Assembly: GCF_026410405.1 (NCBI RefSeq)
Contig: NZ_JAPMLN010000011.1
Location: 1 to 64,000, forward strand
Direction: 5' to 3'
Source: Marinicella gelatinilytica
Lineage (GTDB): Bacteria; Pseudomonadota; Gammaproteobacteria; Xanthomonadales; Marinicellaceae
DNA length: 64,000 bases
A program made the position numbers and the translations under genes. The first letter of the stretch is position 1, and each line of letters begins with the position of its first letter. Below, in pieces: positions 17,983-26,791 of the stretch. The notes under the pieces are model-generated. The model saw only the letters and a list, made by a program, of their open reading frames with translations, made no database searches and was not told where the DNA came from.

Positions 17983-18321
17983 TCATATTATCTTTTTCAC
18001 CAGAAAATGATATGCAGCAACCATGTCAGCATCCAGTTCTCTTTCCATGCCTTTAATGATGAAATCACGGACTTTTCCAATGGACCTTCCAGAACCAACA
18101 GATGTACCGTTTTTGACAGCATCATTATTTACATTAAAAAGAGCTCTTCCGCTTCCTTTGGATGAGCCATCCCGAATGACCCCATCTTTAACATTACCCA
18201 GCGATCTCCCTGAACCTCTTGATGAGCCGTCTCTGATGACTCCATCTTTAATATTACCTAAGGCTCTGCCCGATCCAATTGACGATCCGTCTCGTATAAC
18301 ACCGTCTTTAAAATTTGCCAT
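17983..18321 (-). CDS. Small tandem-repeat protein resembling beta-flower proteins
   Basis: This 112-aa protein is made of four consecutive 20-aa repeats (residues 5-84, consensus KDGVIRDGSSxGSGRxLGNV). They are followed by a 28-aa tail, RDFIIKGMERELDADMVAAYH, ending hydrophobic and basic. A beta-hairpin repeat with a conserved Asp-Gly and Gly-Ser-Gly turn, closed by a tail that includes AA and aromatic residues, is what I recall for the 4- and 5-fold beta-flower proteins. Their function is unknown, and this assignment is by pattern, not alignment. AAAGGAGATTAAATA precedes the ATG, one of the strongest ribosome sites in the window, so abundant expression is likely. It follows the KAP ATPase gene by 44 bp and is probably in its operon. 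Confidence 0.6.
   Translation of the reverse strand: MANFKDGVIRDGSSIGSGRALGNIKDGVIRDGSSRGSGRSLGNVKDGVIRDGSSKGSGRALFNVNNDAVKNGTSVGSGRSIGKVRDFIIKGMERELDADMVAAYHFLVKKII
18070..18309 (-). repeat. Four tandem 60-bp coding repeats
   Basis: Four in-frame units of 60 bp encode the 20-aa repeats of the beta-flower-like protein. The first three are nearly identical at protein level and also similar in DNA, while the fourth (NNDAVKNGTSVGSGRSIGKV) has diverged. Recent duplication of the first three units is the simplest explanation. Confidence 0.85.
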
Positions 18322-18365
18322 TATTTAATCTCCTTTCCTCAATTCAATTTATCTAATATCTCAAC

Positions 18366-20285
18366 TTACGGATTAAGTTCTCGCAAATCAACGAGCAACT
18401 CATACATACAATGACCAAACGAAACCATGATTTCAAGAATGTCATTTAAATTTTCAGGGTTATAAAAGTCTAACTCATTTTGGTATTTTCTTTCAGCCTT
18501 ACAATTTGTGACATAGCCTGTTTTAGGTCTGTTCAGCTTTAGTCCCGGCACAAGTTTATTCTTGGCTGTAAACCCGTATTTTTCATAAACACTCTCAAAT
18601 TTACTGTCATAGTTACTTAATAGCGCTTGGTATTTTGGATCTTCAATTGCATTACATTTTGTGGCATCAACCACATAAACCGGATCATTAATTGAGAAAA
18701 TCAAATTGCCGTTGGACAAATTAATTAAAAAACGAACCTCACAAAAGTGTTTCCCATCTTCATCATTAAACCATATTCTTTGGGTTCTTGATAATTCCCC
18801 AGATGATAAATTGACTCCTTTAAATGGCTCTATAAGCTTAGAATCGATATTACTATCGACAAATTCTCTGAATCCTAATTGAGCCTCGGCTCTATCGCCA
18901 ATTTTTTTAGGGCCAACAAACGCTTGTACATCAGTAACCGAAGACAGTTCTAAAATTGCGCTGATATAGTTACCCACATCTTCCCCGTCGGGTATTTCAT
19001 TTTTTATTGAATTTAAAAGAGAACTTATGTTGAAAACACGTTTGGACAAATAATTATCATTTTCACATAACCGGAATAAAACTTGCTCCCACTCTTCATC
19101 AAACTCTTCTGATTTTTTTAAATTCTCAATCTCATGGTCTTCCAATTTTCTCAATTTGAACTTATTGGCTGTATTTTCACCCCAGCTGATAAAATCAGGC
19201 TCTTCACACAATGCTTTGTAAATAGCGGGATAGGCTATTTGGGTACAAACTAAAGCATAGTTAACCAACTTATCACTGTCACTGTCCTCGTTTTCAACAC
19301 TTCTCATTGTCACTTTATTAATAATTTCTATCAGTGACAATGTATTCATAAGTCGCTTAAGCGATCTGGGATTGTTCCCTAAAGAGTGGTTAGTGAAAAC
19401 AGACAATTTATCTAACATCTCTTTGTTATGAAAGTCCGCTTCATTCAAATACCCGATGTCTTTTAATGAATTGCTTAAAAAAGTACTAATCTCATATGAA
19501 GCAATTGGCATACTAAAGGGAAGCTGTATTATTTTATCGAAAAACGAACGGAATTCTCTTTCATTTTTATCTGTCAATTTACCAAATTTAGGTTCAAGTC
19601 CTTTGACAACCACATCATAGTCAATGGCCAAAATAAAAATACAGTTATCCAAATCAAAAATATTCTTGAGTAACTCTAAAATATTGACAGCTACTGGCGG
19701 ATCAATTCTGTCCAGATCATCGATAAAAAATAAAAAACCAGTTTTATCACTGTCAGCTACCACATTTGCAATTAAATCATTCAAAGAATCTCGTAATTTT
19801 AAAATCGTGGTTTCTCTGGCATCACCTAAAGCATCAACGATTTCTCCAACATTCTGTCCGGTCGCAGCATTGACAGCAACCTTCACTGATGCCCCGGCAA
19901 TTTTGTTGAGTATGCCAAGTGACCTTTTAGCCATTTGACCCAACTTATTGTTTTTTGCTGTGGCTATATCTGCAATTTCATTGGTTAACCCATTAATGAT
20001 GGATATTAAAGTTTCAGCTTCAGACTTCATCAAGCTGTATTGCCAGGTATTTAACCAAATTGGATAGAATCTCTTACCTTCCTGGTCGCACAATTGATCT
20101 TTTATCTTATTCATCAATGATGTTTTACCGGAGCCCCATTCACCTTGAATAGCGATAGTAATGGGTGTATTTGTCATTTCAATAAATTGAACCAGAGCAT
20201 CTGTGTACTTATCTATACCAAACAAATCATCTTGATCAGCCCTTCGTGGAACATCAATTAAACTATTAAATATTTTATTAGACAT
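18366..20285 (-). CDS. KAP family P-loop NTPase
   Basis: The 639-aa protein has the KAP NTPase signatures: Walker A GEWGSGKTSLM at residues 48-58, WLNTWQYSLMKSEAET after it, a Walker B FFIDDLDRIDP near residues 187-198, and the sensor-like NNPRSLKRLMNTL near residue 305. Most KAP proteins have transmembrane helices between Walker A and B. Here the segment ILNKIAGASVKVAVNAATG is only weakly hydrophobic, so membrane attachment may come from the partner membrane proteins. The C-terminal 280 residues are a unique helical and mixed domain. KAP ATPases occur in several phage-defence systems (QatA, RdrA), but none of the Qat or RADAR partners is nearby. An SD (AAAGG) precedes the ATG. Confidence 0.88.
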   Translation of the reverse strand: MSNKIFNSLIDVPRRADQDDLFGIDKYTDALVQFIEMTNTPITIAIQGEWGSGKTSLMNKIKDQLCDQEGKRFYPIWLNTWQYSLMKSEAETLISIINGLTNEIADIATAKNNKLGQMAKRSLGILNKIAGASVKVAVNAATGQNVGEIVDALGDARETTILKLRDSLNDLIANVVADSDKTGFLFFIDDLDRIDPPVAVNILELLKNIFDLDNCIFILAIDYDVVVKGLEPKFGKLTDKNEREFRSFFDKIIQLPFSMPIASYEISTFLSNSLKDIGYLNEADFHNKEMLDKLSVFTNHSLGNNPRSLKRLMNTLSLIEIINKVTMRSVENEDSDSDKLVNYALVCTQIAYPAIYKALCEEPDFISWGENTANKFKLRKLEDHEIENLKKSEEFDEEWEQVLFRLCENDNYLSKRVFNISSLLNSIKNEIPDGEDVGNYISAILELSSVTDVQAFVGPKKIGDRAEAQLGFREFVDSNIDSKLIEPFKGVNLSSGELSRTQRIWFNDEDGKHFCEVRFLINLSNGNLIFSINDPVYVVDATKCNAIEDPKYQALLSNYDSKFESVYEKYGFTAKNKLVPGLKLNRPKTGYVTNCKAERKYQNELDFYNPENLNDILEIMVSFGHCMYELLVDLRELNP

Positions 20286-20418
20286 TTTGGATAACCTTTA
20301 AACGTAAACTGGAAATTTTAGACTGTATTTTTTTGTACAACTTAAACAATACCGGGTTTAAATAGAGTCTTAACTTACGACCCGTGGTTTTAATAATTTT
20401 GAAAGAATATTGCATAAT

Positions 20419-21162
20419 TTAATACATATCGATATTTTCTACTGAAACCCGTGGTGGGATGGGTGAATACTTTATTGCCGGATATTTTAAAAACTTCAAT
20501 AACAAAAAATAACTCGCGATTGATATTGCCGTAACAATTAAAATCATGACAAATCCACCTTCTACAGATGGCAACTGATTTTCAGTTTCTCGAAAAATAT
20601 TCACGACCAACCCCAAATAAGGCAAAATAATTTCATACAGAGATTCTCTGCCTATTAAATTTCCATAAATTAATAACGAACAAAACCAAATAATAAGTGA
20701 CCATAAAAATGACCTTGACTTTATCACTAAAGAATTAAAATCTGACCAGCTTCGCTCAGGCTTTAAAACCATTTCATTTATCGAACGCCTTAAACAATTT
20801 TTCTTTGAGTTATAATTTCTAATAATTGAAGATACTTTTTTACCCAGATGACTTCTTTTAGAATATGTTCCGTCTTTGTTTTTGCTTATACCAGCAGCAT
20901 TCGCCTCACTATACGCATTTTTAAGCATATTTTCGGCCTCAACCAATTGAACCAATTCTTTCTTAAATCTAATCTTTTCTACTTCATCCAACCAAAAATC
21001 GGATGGACTACCACTTAATGTTTTCTTTTTCTTCCAAACAAAATACTCATAATAAACATAACCCAAAAACAAGATAACCGGCGTAATTATTACAACTAAA
21101 AAAATCAAAATTAATATAGCAATTAGTACCACACCACCTAAGCTATTTTTATTATTTGACAT
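20419..21162 (-). CDS. Multi-TM membrane protein of unknown function, KAP-associated
   Basis: A 247-aa protein with an N-terminal long hydrophobic helix (about residues 9-37) and three further membrane segments near 150-170, 172-192 and 203-228. A charged cytosolic domain (residues 42-148) lies between the first and second. That domain contains NKDGTYSKRSHLGKKV, which looks like a conserved motif, but I do not recognise the family. It lies 133 bp upstream of the KAP ATPase gene on the same strand. A membrane partner for an ATPase that lacks its own helices is a reasonable inference. The ATG has no strong SD. Confidence 0.6.
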   Translation of the reverse strand: MSNNKNSLGGVVLIAILILIFLVVIITPVILFLGYVYYEYFVWKKKKTLSGSPSDFWLDEVEKIRFKKELVQLVEAENMLKNAYSEANAAGISKNKDGTYSKRSHLGKKVSSIIRNYNSKKNCLRRSINEMVLKPERSWSDFNSLVIKSRSFLWSLIIWFCSLLIYGNLIGRESLYEIILPYLGLVVNIFRETENQLPSVEGGFVMILIVTAISIASYFLLLKFLKYPAIKYSPIPPRVSVENIDMY

Positions 21163-21225
21163 AAGCGTTTATCGATTTAAAATTTTTAACATACCGAATA
21201 TATGAGTAAACTTAATTCAATTAAT

Positions 21226-21930
21226 TTATTCTTTATCCTTGTCTTTATTAATATTCTGGAGCGCCGAAGCCAGTAAGCCGGCAGGTACCGCAACGATACT
21301 TAACCCAATCATTAACACCAAAAAAGTAAATAACCTACCGCCAATTGTGATGGGAAATACATCGCCATAACCAACTGTTGTTAAAGTGGCTACAGCCCAC
21401 CAAAGACTGTGAAAGACAGATTTGAAATTTTCCGGCTGGACTTCATTTTCAAAATAGTAAATGCCAACAGCAGCAATGTATATGACAAATAAGGTCGCTA
21501 AAGAAAACAAAACCAACTCTTCTTTCATTTCAAAAAAAGCAGCCTTATATTTATTAACTGCTTTGCTATAACGAACGACTTTGAAAATTCGAAATAACCG
21601 AAATAACCGAAGAATACGAATGGAACGTAAATCAACCGTAGAACTTAAGTAAAACGGTAAGATGGCAAGTAAATCAACCACACCATAGAAACTAAATATA
21701 TACGCCAGCTTCTTATCCGCTACAAAAATTCTCAGTAAATATTCCAGCGAAAAGATTGTTACCGTGATAATTTGGGTAATATGAAAAATCTGTAAAGAAC
21801 GTTCACTCAAATCGGGAATTGTTGAAACAGAAAACATAATCAACGAAACAAAAATCAGAAACTGAATGGTTAAATCAAAAATCTTCCCTGCTTTTGTGTC
21901 TGACTGTTCGACAATTTGTTTTATATTCAT
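21226..21930 (-). CDS. Voltage-gated potassium channel-like ion transporter (Kv/KvAP type)
   Basis: The 234-aa protein is a six-transmembrane voltage-gated cation channel. The S4 sensor has arginines every third residue (RSIRILRLFRLFRIFKVVR, about residues 105-125). The pore has the potassium selectivity filter TVGYGD near residue 195, followed by the S6 helix GLSIVAVPAGLLASAL. The frame opens at TTG 21990 with a poor N-terminus; ATG 21930 gives the usual IVEQSDTKAGKIFDLTI start and was chosen. It lies 63 bp upstream of the multi-TM gene on the same strand, so it may belong to the KAP cassette or merely border it. Confidence 0.88.
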   Translation of the reverse strand: MNIKQIVEQSDTKAGKIFDLTIQFLIFVSLIMFSVSTIPDLSERSLQIFHITQIITVTIFSLEYLLRIFVADKKLAYIFSFYGVVDLLAILPFYLSSTVDLRSIRILRLFRLFRIFKVVRYSKAVNKYKAAFFEMKEELVLFSLATLFVIYIAAVGIYYFENEVQPENFKSVFHSLWWAVATLTTVGYGDVFPITIGGRLFTFLVLMIGLSIVAVPAGLLASALQNINKDKDKE

Positions 21931-22209
21931 CTCAAGATGTAAAACTGCAATCCTCTTTATTAACAAAACCTTAACACAGGCATTAGACAAGCCACAATAT
22001 TTATAACTTGATAAATTAGAACGAACTCAAAAGTGACTGTAATTGGCAATAAAGATAAGTCGATTATGTAAGATTACGATTTGATTGACAAAAATTGTCA
22101 AAATATTATTGTTTAGCTGATTGAGCATGAGGACGTAATTAATGACAGGGACTTTAACTACGGACAGGCTGAAGTATATCTCAGCTTAATCGTTTATTTT
22201 TATTTTAAT

Positions 22210-22229
22210 GAGACTTCTGCATAAGTCTC
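22210..22229. terminator. Possible terminator hairpin
   Basis: A 7-bp stem (GAGACTT, 6-base loop, AAGTCTC) lies 7 bp beyond the stop of the small minus-strand gene. No clean T-run follows on either strand, so it is a weak or factor-dependent stop at best. Confidence 0.35.
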
Positions 22230-22236
22230 TTAATAT

Positions 22237-22578
22237 TTATTTACGTATGCTGACTTGTTTTAGTACTGTAAAAAGTTTCTGCTCAGAAAACCCATAGAGT
22301 TCTTTAATGGCCAAGATTAATGACAACCATAAAGTCGTACCCTCAGAATTAAGCTCAAAATTAAATAACGGGTTTAAAAAACCAAACAGATATTGTGTAT
22401 CATCGGGACGATGTCGGTAATTGAATGCCTGCATAGATTTTAAAGTATCCAGTAAATGATTGAGCTTCTCATCAGAACCAAAATTTTGATCACTTTCCTG
22501 TTGATGAACAATATTATAAACATGATCAAAGATGACATTGAGTCGCTCTTCATTAAGATAAGGAAGATTATCTTTCAT
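22237..22578 (-). CDS. Small protein of unknown function
   Basis: A 113-aa soluble, mostly helical and acidic protein. It starts MKDNLPYLNEERL, with GGAAAT six bases before the ATG. No motif is recognised. The middle (RHRPDDTQYLFGFLNPLF) is the most distinctive stretch and could help a search. It is isolated: 307 bp separate it from the channel gene downstream, and the gene upstream is divergent. A real gene is likely from the start context and even composition. Confidence 0.5.
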   Translation of the reverse strand: MKDNLPYLNEERLNVIFDHVYNIVHQQESDQNFGSDEKLNHLLDTLKSMQAFNYRHRPDDTQYLFGFLNPLFNFELNSEGTTLWLSLILAIKELYGFSEQKLFTVLKQVSIRK

Positions 22579-22732
22579 AGATTTCCAATCTGAAATGATT
22601 ACAAGCTAATAAAACTTATAATAAACTATTTTTAAATTGTCTTCCAATTTTTTAAGTCATACAGCTAATAATCACTTACCATTTAATAAAAAGAAGACAC
22701 TTCATCATTTTTAATAATTCACTTTTTTAACA

Positions 22733-22749
22733 TTCTCAGTTTTTGAGAA
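22733..22749. promoter_or_regulatory. Inverted repeat before the nuclease cassette
   Basis: A perfect 6-bp inverted repeat (TTCTCA, GTTTT, TGAGAA) lies about 50 bp before the TTG start of the next gene, in an AT-rich 219-bp divergent intergenic region. It is in the right place to be an operator for that cassette. No regulator gene is adjacent. Confidence 0.35.
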
Positions 22750-22797
22750 CATCTTATTTTATAACTGATAAAAACAAAACGTACTTAAGTTAAAATC

Positions 22798-23424
22798 TTG
22801 AACCTACAGAACCAATTAAAACATATTGAACAACCAAAATTTGTTCTAATAAAAAACTTAGAAGCGCCCTACATGGGATTTGCAACAATTAATGACTTCT
22901 TAGGTGGCGAAGCTATATACTTTACAGAAAGCTTAGCTGATGCACAGGCATTGATTCCTGTATATACTTTTCCTAAAGACCCAATTAAACAAGAATTGTA
23001 TAGAGATACTTTTGAAGATGGTTATGAGATGTCATCTGGAGATTTGATTGAATATTCGCCTTCTAATTCACTTTGGGCAATAATTGATCCAGATGGATGT
23101 CCGTTTAACTCAGGTAAATATATATTCGATGTAACTTATACGGTAATTTTGCTTTGTCCGCCAGAAAAAAGGATGATTATTGACTATCTTATTAAACAAT
23201 TTATAGACTTAAACACTGAAAGTGATGACAACAATGCAAACACCCTTATGCATATTTGGGAAGATATTATATCTCGTATAATTTTTTCTAAACAAACACC
23301 ATCTATTGACCTCTATCTTCTGTTACATGAAATTAAAGATGGTTTTGAATTTGAGCTTAACCAACTATCCAATGGACCCACTCAAGATGATTGGCGATAC
23401 CTTGATGAGTATTGTTTGAAATGA
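22798..23424 (+). CDS. Protein of unknown function, partner of the PD-(D/E)XK gene
   Basis: A 208-aa soluble acidic protein (VLIKNLEAPYMGFATINDFLGG...; SPSNSLWAIIDPDGCPFNSGKYIFDVTY). I do not recognise a family. It opens with TTG at 22798 without a visible SD; the first ATG is at 22873, so the N-terminus could be 25 residues shorter. The composition is strongly AT-rich, like the next gene, which follows after 40 bp on the same strand. The pair may form a two-gene unit with the downstream nuclease, for instance as inhibitor or sensor, but nothing in the sequence proves it. Confidence 0.5.
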   Translation: MNLQNQLKHIEQPKFVLIKNLEAPYMGFATINDFLGGEAIYFTESLADAQALIPVYTFPKDPIKQELYRDTFEDGYEMSSGDLIEYSPSNSLWAIIDPDGCPFNSGKYIFDVTYTVILLCPPEKRMIIDYLIKQFIDLNTESDDNNANTLMHIWEDIISRIIFSKQTPSIDLYLLLHEIKDGFEFELNQLSNGPTQDDWRYLDEYCLK

Positions 23425-23464
23425 TTTAAACAACTAACTAACTTTTTAGTGCAAAATTAAATAC

Positions 23465-24706
23465 ATGAACGATGAAATTAAAAATAGTATTGGACGTTTA
23501 AAACGCAACCCTCTTTTTCAAATGTCATTGGGTTCCAAAGAGCTTTTTCACAGTAATATAATAGCTTGGTTGATGGAATCTAATATTCATATCGCTGAAA
23601 TTATATTTCAACACTGGGGTTTGCTAACTAAAGAACAAAAGCTTGTAAGTATCAAAATTGAGAGGGAAAAATATTACATAGACTTATTGATTGATATTAA
23701 ATTAAATGACAGCAATGAAATGTTAGTTGTTATTGAAAACAAACTTAAAAGTATTCCAAATAAAGAACAACTCGACAAATATTATGAATCAATAAATAAA
23801 AAGAAGGTTTATGCCGGTAAAGAAATACAATTTATTTTACTAACTTTAGTCCAACCCAAATTTAATGTTAAGCCTGATAAGTGGAATATTAAAAATTACT
23901 CAACATTATCAAATGCTTTAATACAAGCAAAAAATCTTGGTTCAACAGAAATTGATTTTTTTTCAATAAATCATTTTTTGAAAGCATATAAAAGCTTTAT
24001 TGACACTTTAGTGTTGATGAATAATGCAGTTCTAAAAACACGACATTATGATTACTACAGTAAAAATCATCTTGTAATGAATGATTTAAGAACTATCAAA
24101 CTACATGATATATTTTTAAAAATAGCCCATCATAAAATATCAGAAAAGGTTATATCAAAATTGAAAGTGTACCCACAACTCAGGTGCACCAGTCTAAATG
24201 AATCCGAGTCTGAGTTCGATTTTTCAGTCTATTCAGGGTTTTCAAACTCATCGGGTTTAACAGGTTTGAGGATACTTATTTACAAAAATAAAAAAATCAA
24301 ACTATTTATTGGAGTTCAATTACAAGCAAAACAATTTAGATATTACACTGAAGTGATATCATCCGATGGATCTATAGCAGAAACTAAAAGCCATATAAAT
24401 TTTTCAAAAGATTTAGAAGTTAAAAATCTGTGGTTTCTCAAAACGAATAAGATTAAGTCAAATTTATCTATTGAAAAAGACAGAAATGGAAATGAAAAAA
24501 GAGGTAAAGGTATAGGAAGGAGCAAAAGTGGTCATACATTTTGCGAATACAGTAAGGGCGCTTTCTTATATCGATATGATGTTTTAGACGACCAAAATCT
24601 AATCTCCAAAATTGAGGATAGTTTTGTAAAAGCAACTGCTTATATTTTAAATAATAAAGATCAAATATTACAAGTGGCAAAAATTAACTTTCACAGTAAT
24701 ATTTAG
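23465..24706 (+). CDS. PD-(D/E)XK nuclease superfamily protein (PDDEXK_4-like)
   Basis: The 413-aa protein starts with the family signature LFHSNIIAWLM (residues 27-37). The nuclease core follows: Asp73 in YYIDLLIDI, Glu91-Asn-Lys93 in LVVIENKLKS, and Gln102 and Tyr106 in the helix EQLDKYYESI. This D...ExK...Q/Y pattern is that of the PDDEXK_4 family, common in restriction and defence loci. The C-terminal half (residues 200-413) is a separate domain with HTFCEYSKGAFLYRYDVL, unrecognised. Composition is AT-rich compared with the core genes. The IS66 element begins 108 bp downstream, so a third gene of this cassette could have been lost there. Confidence 0.75.
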   Translation: MNDEIKNSIGRLKRNPLFQMSLGSKELFHSNIIAWLMESNIHIAEIIFQHWGLLTKEQKLVSIKIEREKYYIDLLIDIKLNDSNEMLVVIENKLKSIPNKEQLDKYYESINKKKVYAGKEIQFILLTLVQPKFNVKPDKWNIKNYSTLSNALIQAKNLGSTEIDFFSINHFLKAYKSFIDTLVLMNNAVLKTRHYDYYSKNHLVMNDLRTIKLHDIFLKIAHHKISEKVISKLKVYPQLRCTSLNESESEFDFSVYSGFSNSSGLTGLRILIYKNKKIKLFIGVQLQAKQFRYYTEVISSDGSIAETKSHINFSKDLEVKNLWFLKTNKIKSNLSIEKDRNGNEKRGKGIGRSKSGHTFCEYSKGAFLYRYDVLDDQNLISKIEDSFVKATAYILNNKDQILQVAKINFHSNI

Positions 24707-24814
24707 GGTCAGGCATTAAAATCGACAATTTCTTACAAGCCTAATCGATAATTACGACAGATTGTTTTCTTTTGGCAGGTAACCATAAGCAGGGTCCACG
24801 AGGCCAAGTGGTCT

Positions 24815-24838
24815 GTAAGCGCCAACCAAACCCCATAC
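24815..24838 (+). repeat. IS66 left terminal inverted repeat
   Basis: Begins GTAAGCGCCAACCAAACCCC. It matches the inverted right end at 21 of 24 positions. Confidence 0.9.
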
Positions 24839-24869
24839 TTGACAGTATAGTTTAGCTGTTGATTGGTTT

Positions 24870-26393
24870 TTAATCTACCTGGATGTTTTCAGGCAGCAGC
24901 TGTTCGAACTGTTCTGCTGTTTCACAGTTTGGGAGTTGGCGGTATATTTTGGTGAGGTATTTTTCGGGATTGAGTCCGTGGGCTTTGGCGGTTTCGATCA
25001 GGCCATAGAGATTGGCTGAGGCTTTGGCACCGTTTTGTGAGTTGGCAAACAGCCAGTTCTTACGGCCAATAACGAACGGCCTGATGGCATTTTCTGCCGG
25101 GTTATTATCAATGGGATAACGACCATCTTCAATGTAGGCGATGAGCTTAGGCCATTGATTATGCAGATAGCCCAATGCTTTGCCGAAGGTGCTGGTGGGT
25201 GTGCAGCTAAGCAAGCTTTCGTCTTTGAGCGTCTTTATTTTCTCAAGTATCGCTGCACTTTTATCCTGCGGATCGTCTTTGGTTTGATTCTCAACTTGGT
25301 AAAGTTCTGCAATCAGTTCGATCATTTTTCTGGCACCGGCATGTTCTGTGTTATCAAGAACTTTAATAAAGTATCGCCTGGCGTGTGTCCAACAACCAAG
25401 CTGGTTATTGGCCAAAGTTTTGTATACATCATAACCATCGCTCATTAAAGTGCCTTTGTAGTCGGCTGTGAGCTTTTTAGCCACTTGGCTTGATCGTGAA
25501 GGTGAGTAATCGAACAGGATAATGTTGTCACTTCGACGCACCCACATATAGCTTTTAGAAGATGCTTTTTTACCCGGTTCATTGAGAACCTGCACCGTGG
25601 TCTCATCAATATACATCACAGGCTCATCAAGTAACTTGTCTTCAAGTAAGTTAATCAACGGTTGCACTAATGTTGCGCATTTAATCATCCAATCGGCCAT
25701 GTTGGTGCGGCTGATTGAGATATCCAGGCGTTTAAACATCTGGCTTAAGCGATAAAGTGGTAAGCCATCTGCGTATTTACTCACTGTGATGTAGGACAGT
25801 AATTCCGGCGTGGCGATGGACTTAGGGATGGGGTCTTTGGGTTTATCGGCAGTAACGATGTATCCCTTACATTTGGGGCAAGCCAATTTATGGCGTATGT
25901 GACGAATGACTTTGACATGTGCGGGGATAAACTGAAGCTGTTCAGATACCTCATCACCGATATACGTTAACTCAGTACCATCATGGGGGCAGGTTGTTTG
26001 TTCAGGTTTGTAAACCTTGTCTTCGCGTTCTAAGGTTTTGGGTAAGGGTTTTCGTTTGCCCGATTTTTTCTTTTTGCCTTTCTTGGCTTTGGGTTCAGTG
26101 AGTACCTCGGCTTCGTTGAACAGAGCAACCTGGGCGTCATTGGCGTTCTGTTTTTCAGATGACGCACCGAAGCGGTGCTTTTTAAGTTCGATTAACGCCG
26201 CTTCGAGGTTTTGGATGTAAGCTATCTTGTCCTTGAGCTGTTGTTCTTTGGCTTTGATATCAGCGGTTTGATTTTTGAGCTGTTTTTCTTTGACTTGGAT
26301 GTCGTTGGACTTTTGAATTAACAGCTCATCTTTTGCCTGGATTTCAGCCCGAAGTTTGGCGTTTTCCTGTTGTAGTTTTTGGGCTGTTTTCAT
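24870..26393 (-). CDS. tnpC: IS66 transposase TnpC
   Basis: The 507-aa transposase opens with a coiled-coil leucine-zipper region (residues 1-75) rich in Lys, Glu and Gln heptads, followed by HRFGASSEK. A zinc-finger-like part (CPHDG, then CPKCKGY) and the DDE catalytic core come next: Asp in MYIDETTVQVL, Asp in LMSDGYDVYKTL, Glu in NPAENAIRPFVIGRKNWLF. The IS66 C-terminal domain closes it. ATG 26393 is used; the frame opens 24 bases earlier with no better signal. It follows tnpB by 47 bp. Confidence 0.95.
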   Translation of the reverse strand: MKTAQKLQQENAKLRAEIQAKDELLIQKSNDIQVKEKQLKNQTADIKAKEQQLKDKIAYIQNLEAALIELKKHRFGASSEKQNANDAQVALFNEAEVLTEPKAKKGKKKKSGKRKPLPKTLEREDKVYKPEQTTCPHDGTELTYIGDEVSEQLQFIPAHVKVIRHIRHKLACPKCKGYIVTADKPKDPIPKSIATPELLSYITVSKYADGLPLYRLSQMFKRLDISISRTNMADWMIKCATLVQPLINLLEDKLLDEPVMYIDETTVQVLNEPGKKASSKSYMWVRRSDNIILFDYSPSRSSQVAKKLTADYKGTLMSDGYDVYKTLANNQLGCWTHARRYFIKVLDNTEHAGARKMIELIAELYQVENQTKDDPQDKSAAILEKIKTLKDESLLSCTPTSTFGKALGYLHNQWPKLIAYIEDGRYPIDNNPAENAIRPFVIGRKNWLFANSQNGAKASANLYGLIETAKAHGLNPEKYLTKIYRQLPNCETAEQFEQLLPENIQVD

Positions 26394-26440
26394 GCCAAGT
26401 ATTATAACATTTAGCAACCATAAACGCTCACTTTTATGGG

Positions 26441-26791
26441 TTAAATTGCATTGTATTTCAATGTTTTATGCGGCCTTAACTGCGCCACATTAAAGCCACG
26501 CAATAACCAATCAAGTTGTTCAGTATCCCAATGGATAATGTCATTGATATCTTTTTTAGGCCAGATAAACTTATCTTGCTCAAGGCGCTTTTGCCACAAG
26601 CAAAACCCGGTTTGATCCCAGTACAACACTTTGAGCTTATCACGGCCTTTATTACAAAACACAAACAGACCCGGGCTAAACACATCCATGCCCATGCTGT
26701 CTTGAACAATTTGACTTAAGCCATTTATCTGTTTGCGAAAGTCCACATAGTCACGGTGCAGATAAACCGGCACATCGGCAAAGTGAATCAT
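26441..26791 (-). CDS. tnpB: IS66 accessory protein TnpB
   Basis: The 116-aa protein is the Orf2 of IS66 elements, with VYLHRDYVDFRKQINGL at the start, VFCNKGRDKLKVLYWD in the middle and FCLWQKRLEQDKF after it. It is needed for transposition, though its biochemical role is not established. It overlaps tnpA by 4 bases (ATGA), showing translational coupling. Confidence 0.95.
   Translation of the reverse strand: MIHFADVPVYLHRDYVDFRKQINGLSQIVQDSMGMDVFSPGLFVFCNKGRDKLKVLYWDQTGFCLWQKRLEQDKFIWPKKDINDIIHWDTEQLDWLLRGFNVAQLRPHKTLKYNAI

Noticed and set aside
18023-18328. Open frame on the plus strand opposite the 60-bp repeats, and the possibility of a CRISPR array
   Set aside because: The plus frame is the antisense of a repeated coding sequence that has a strong ribosome site on the minus strand. 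The repeats are contiguous 60-bp units without unique spacers, so this is not CRISPR.
17983-21930. KAP cassette as QatABCD or RADAR
   Set aside because: No QueC-like, TatD-like or adenosine-deaminase gene is present, and the KAP protein is shorter than RdrA.
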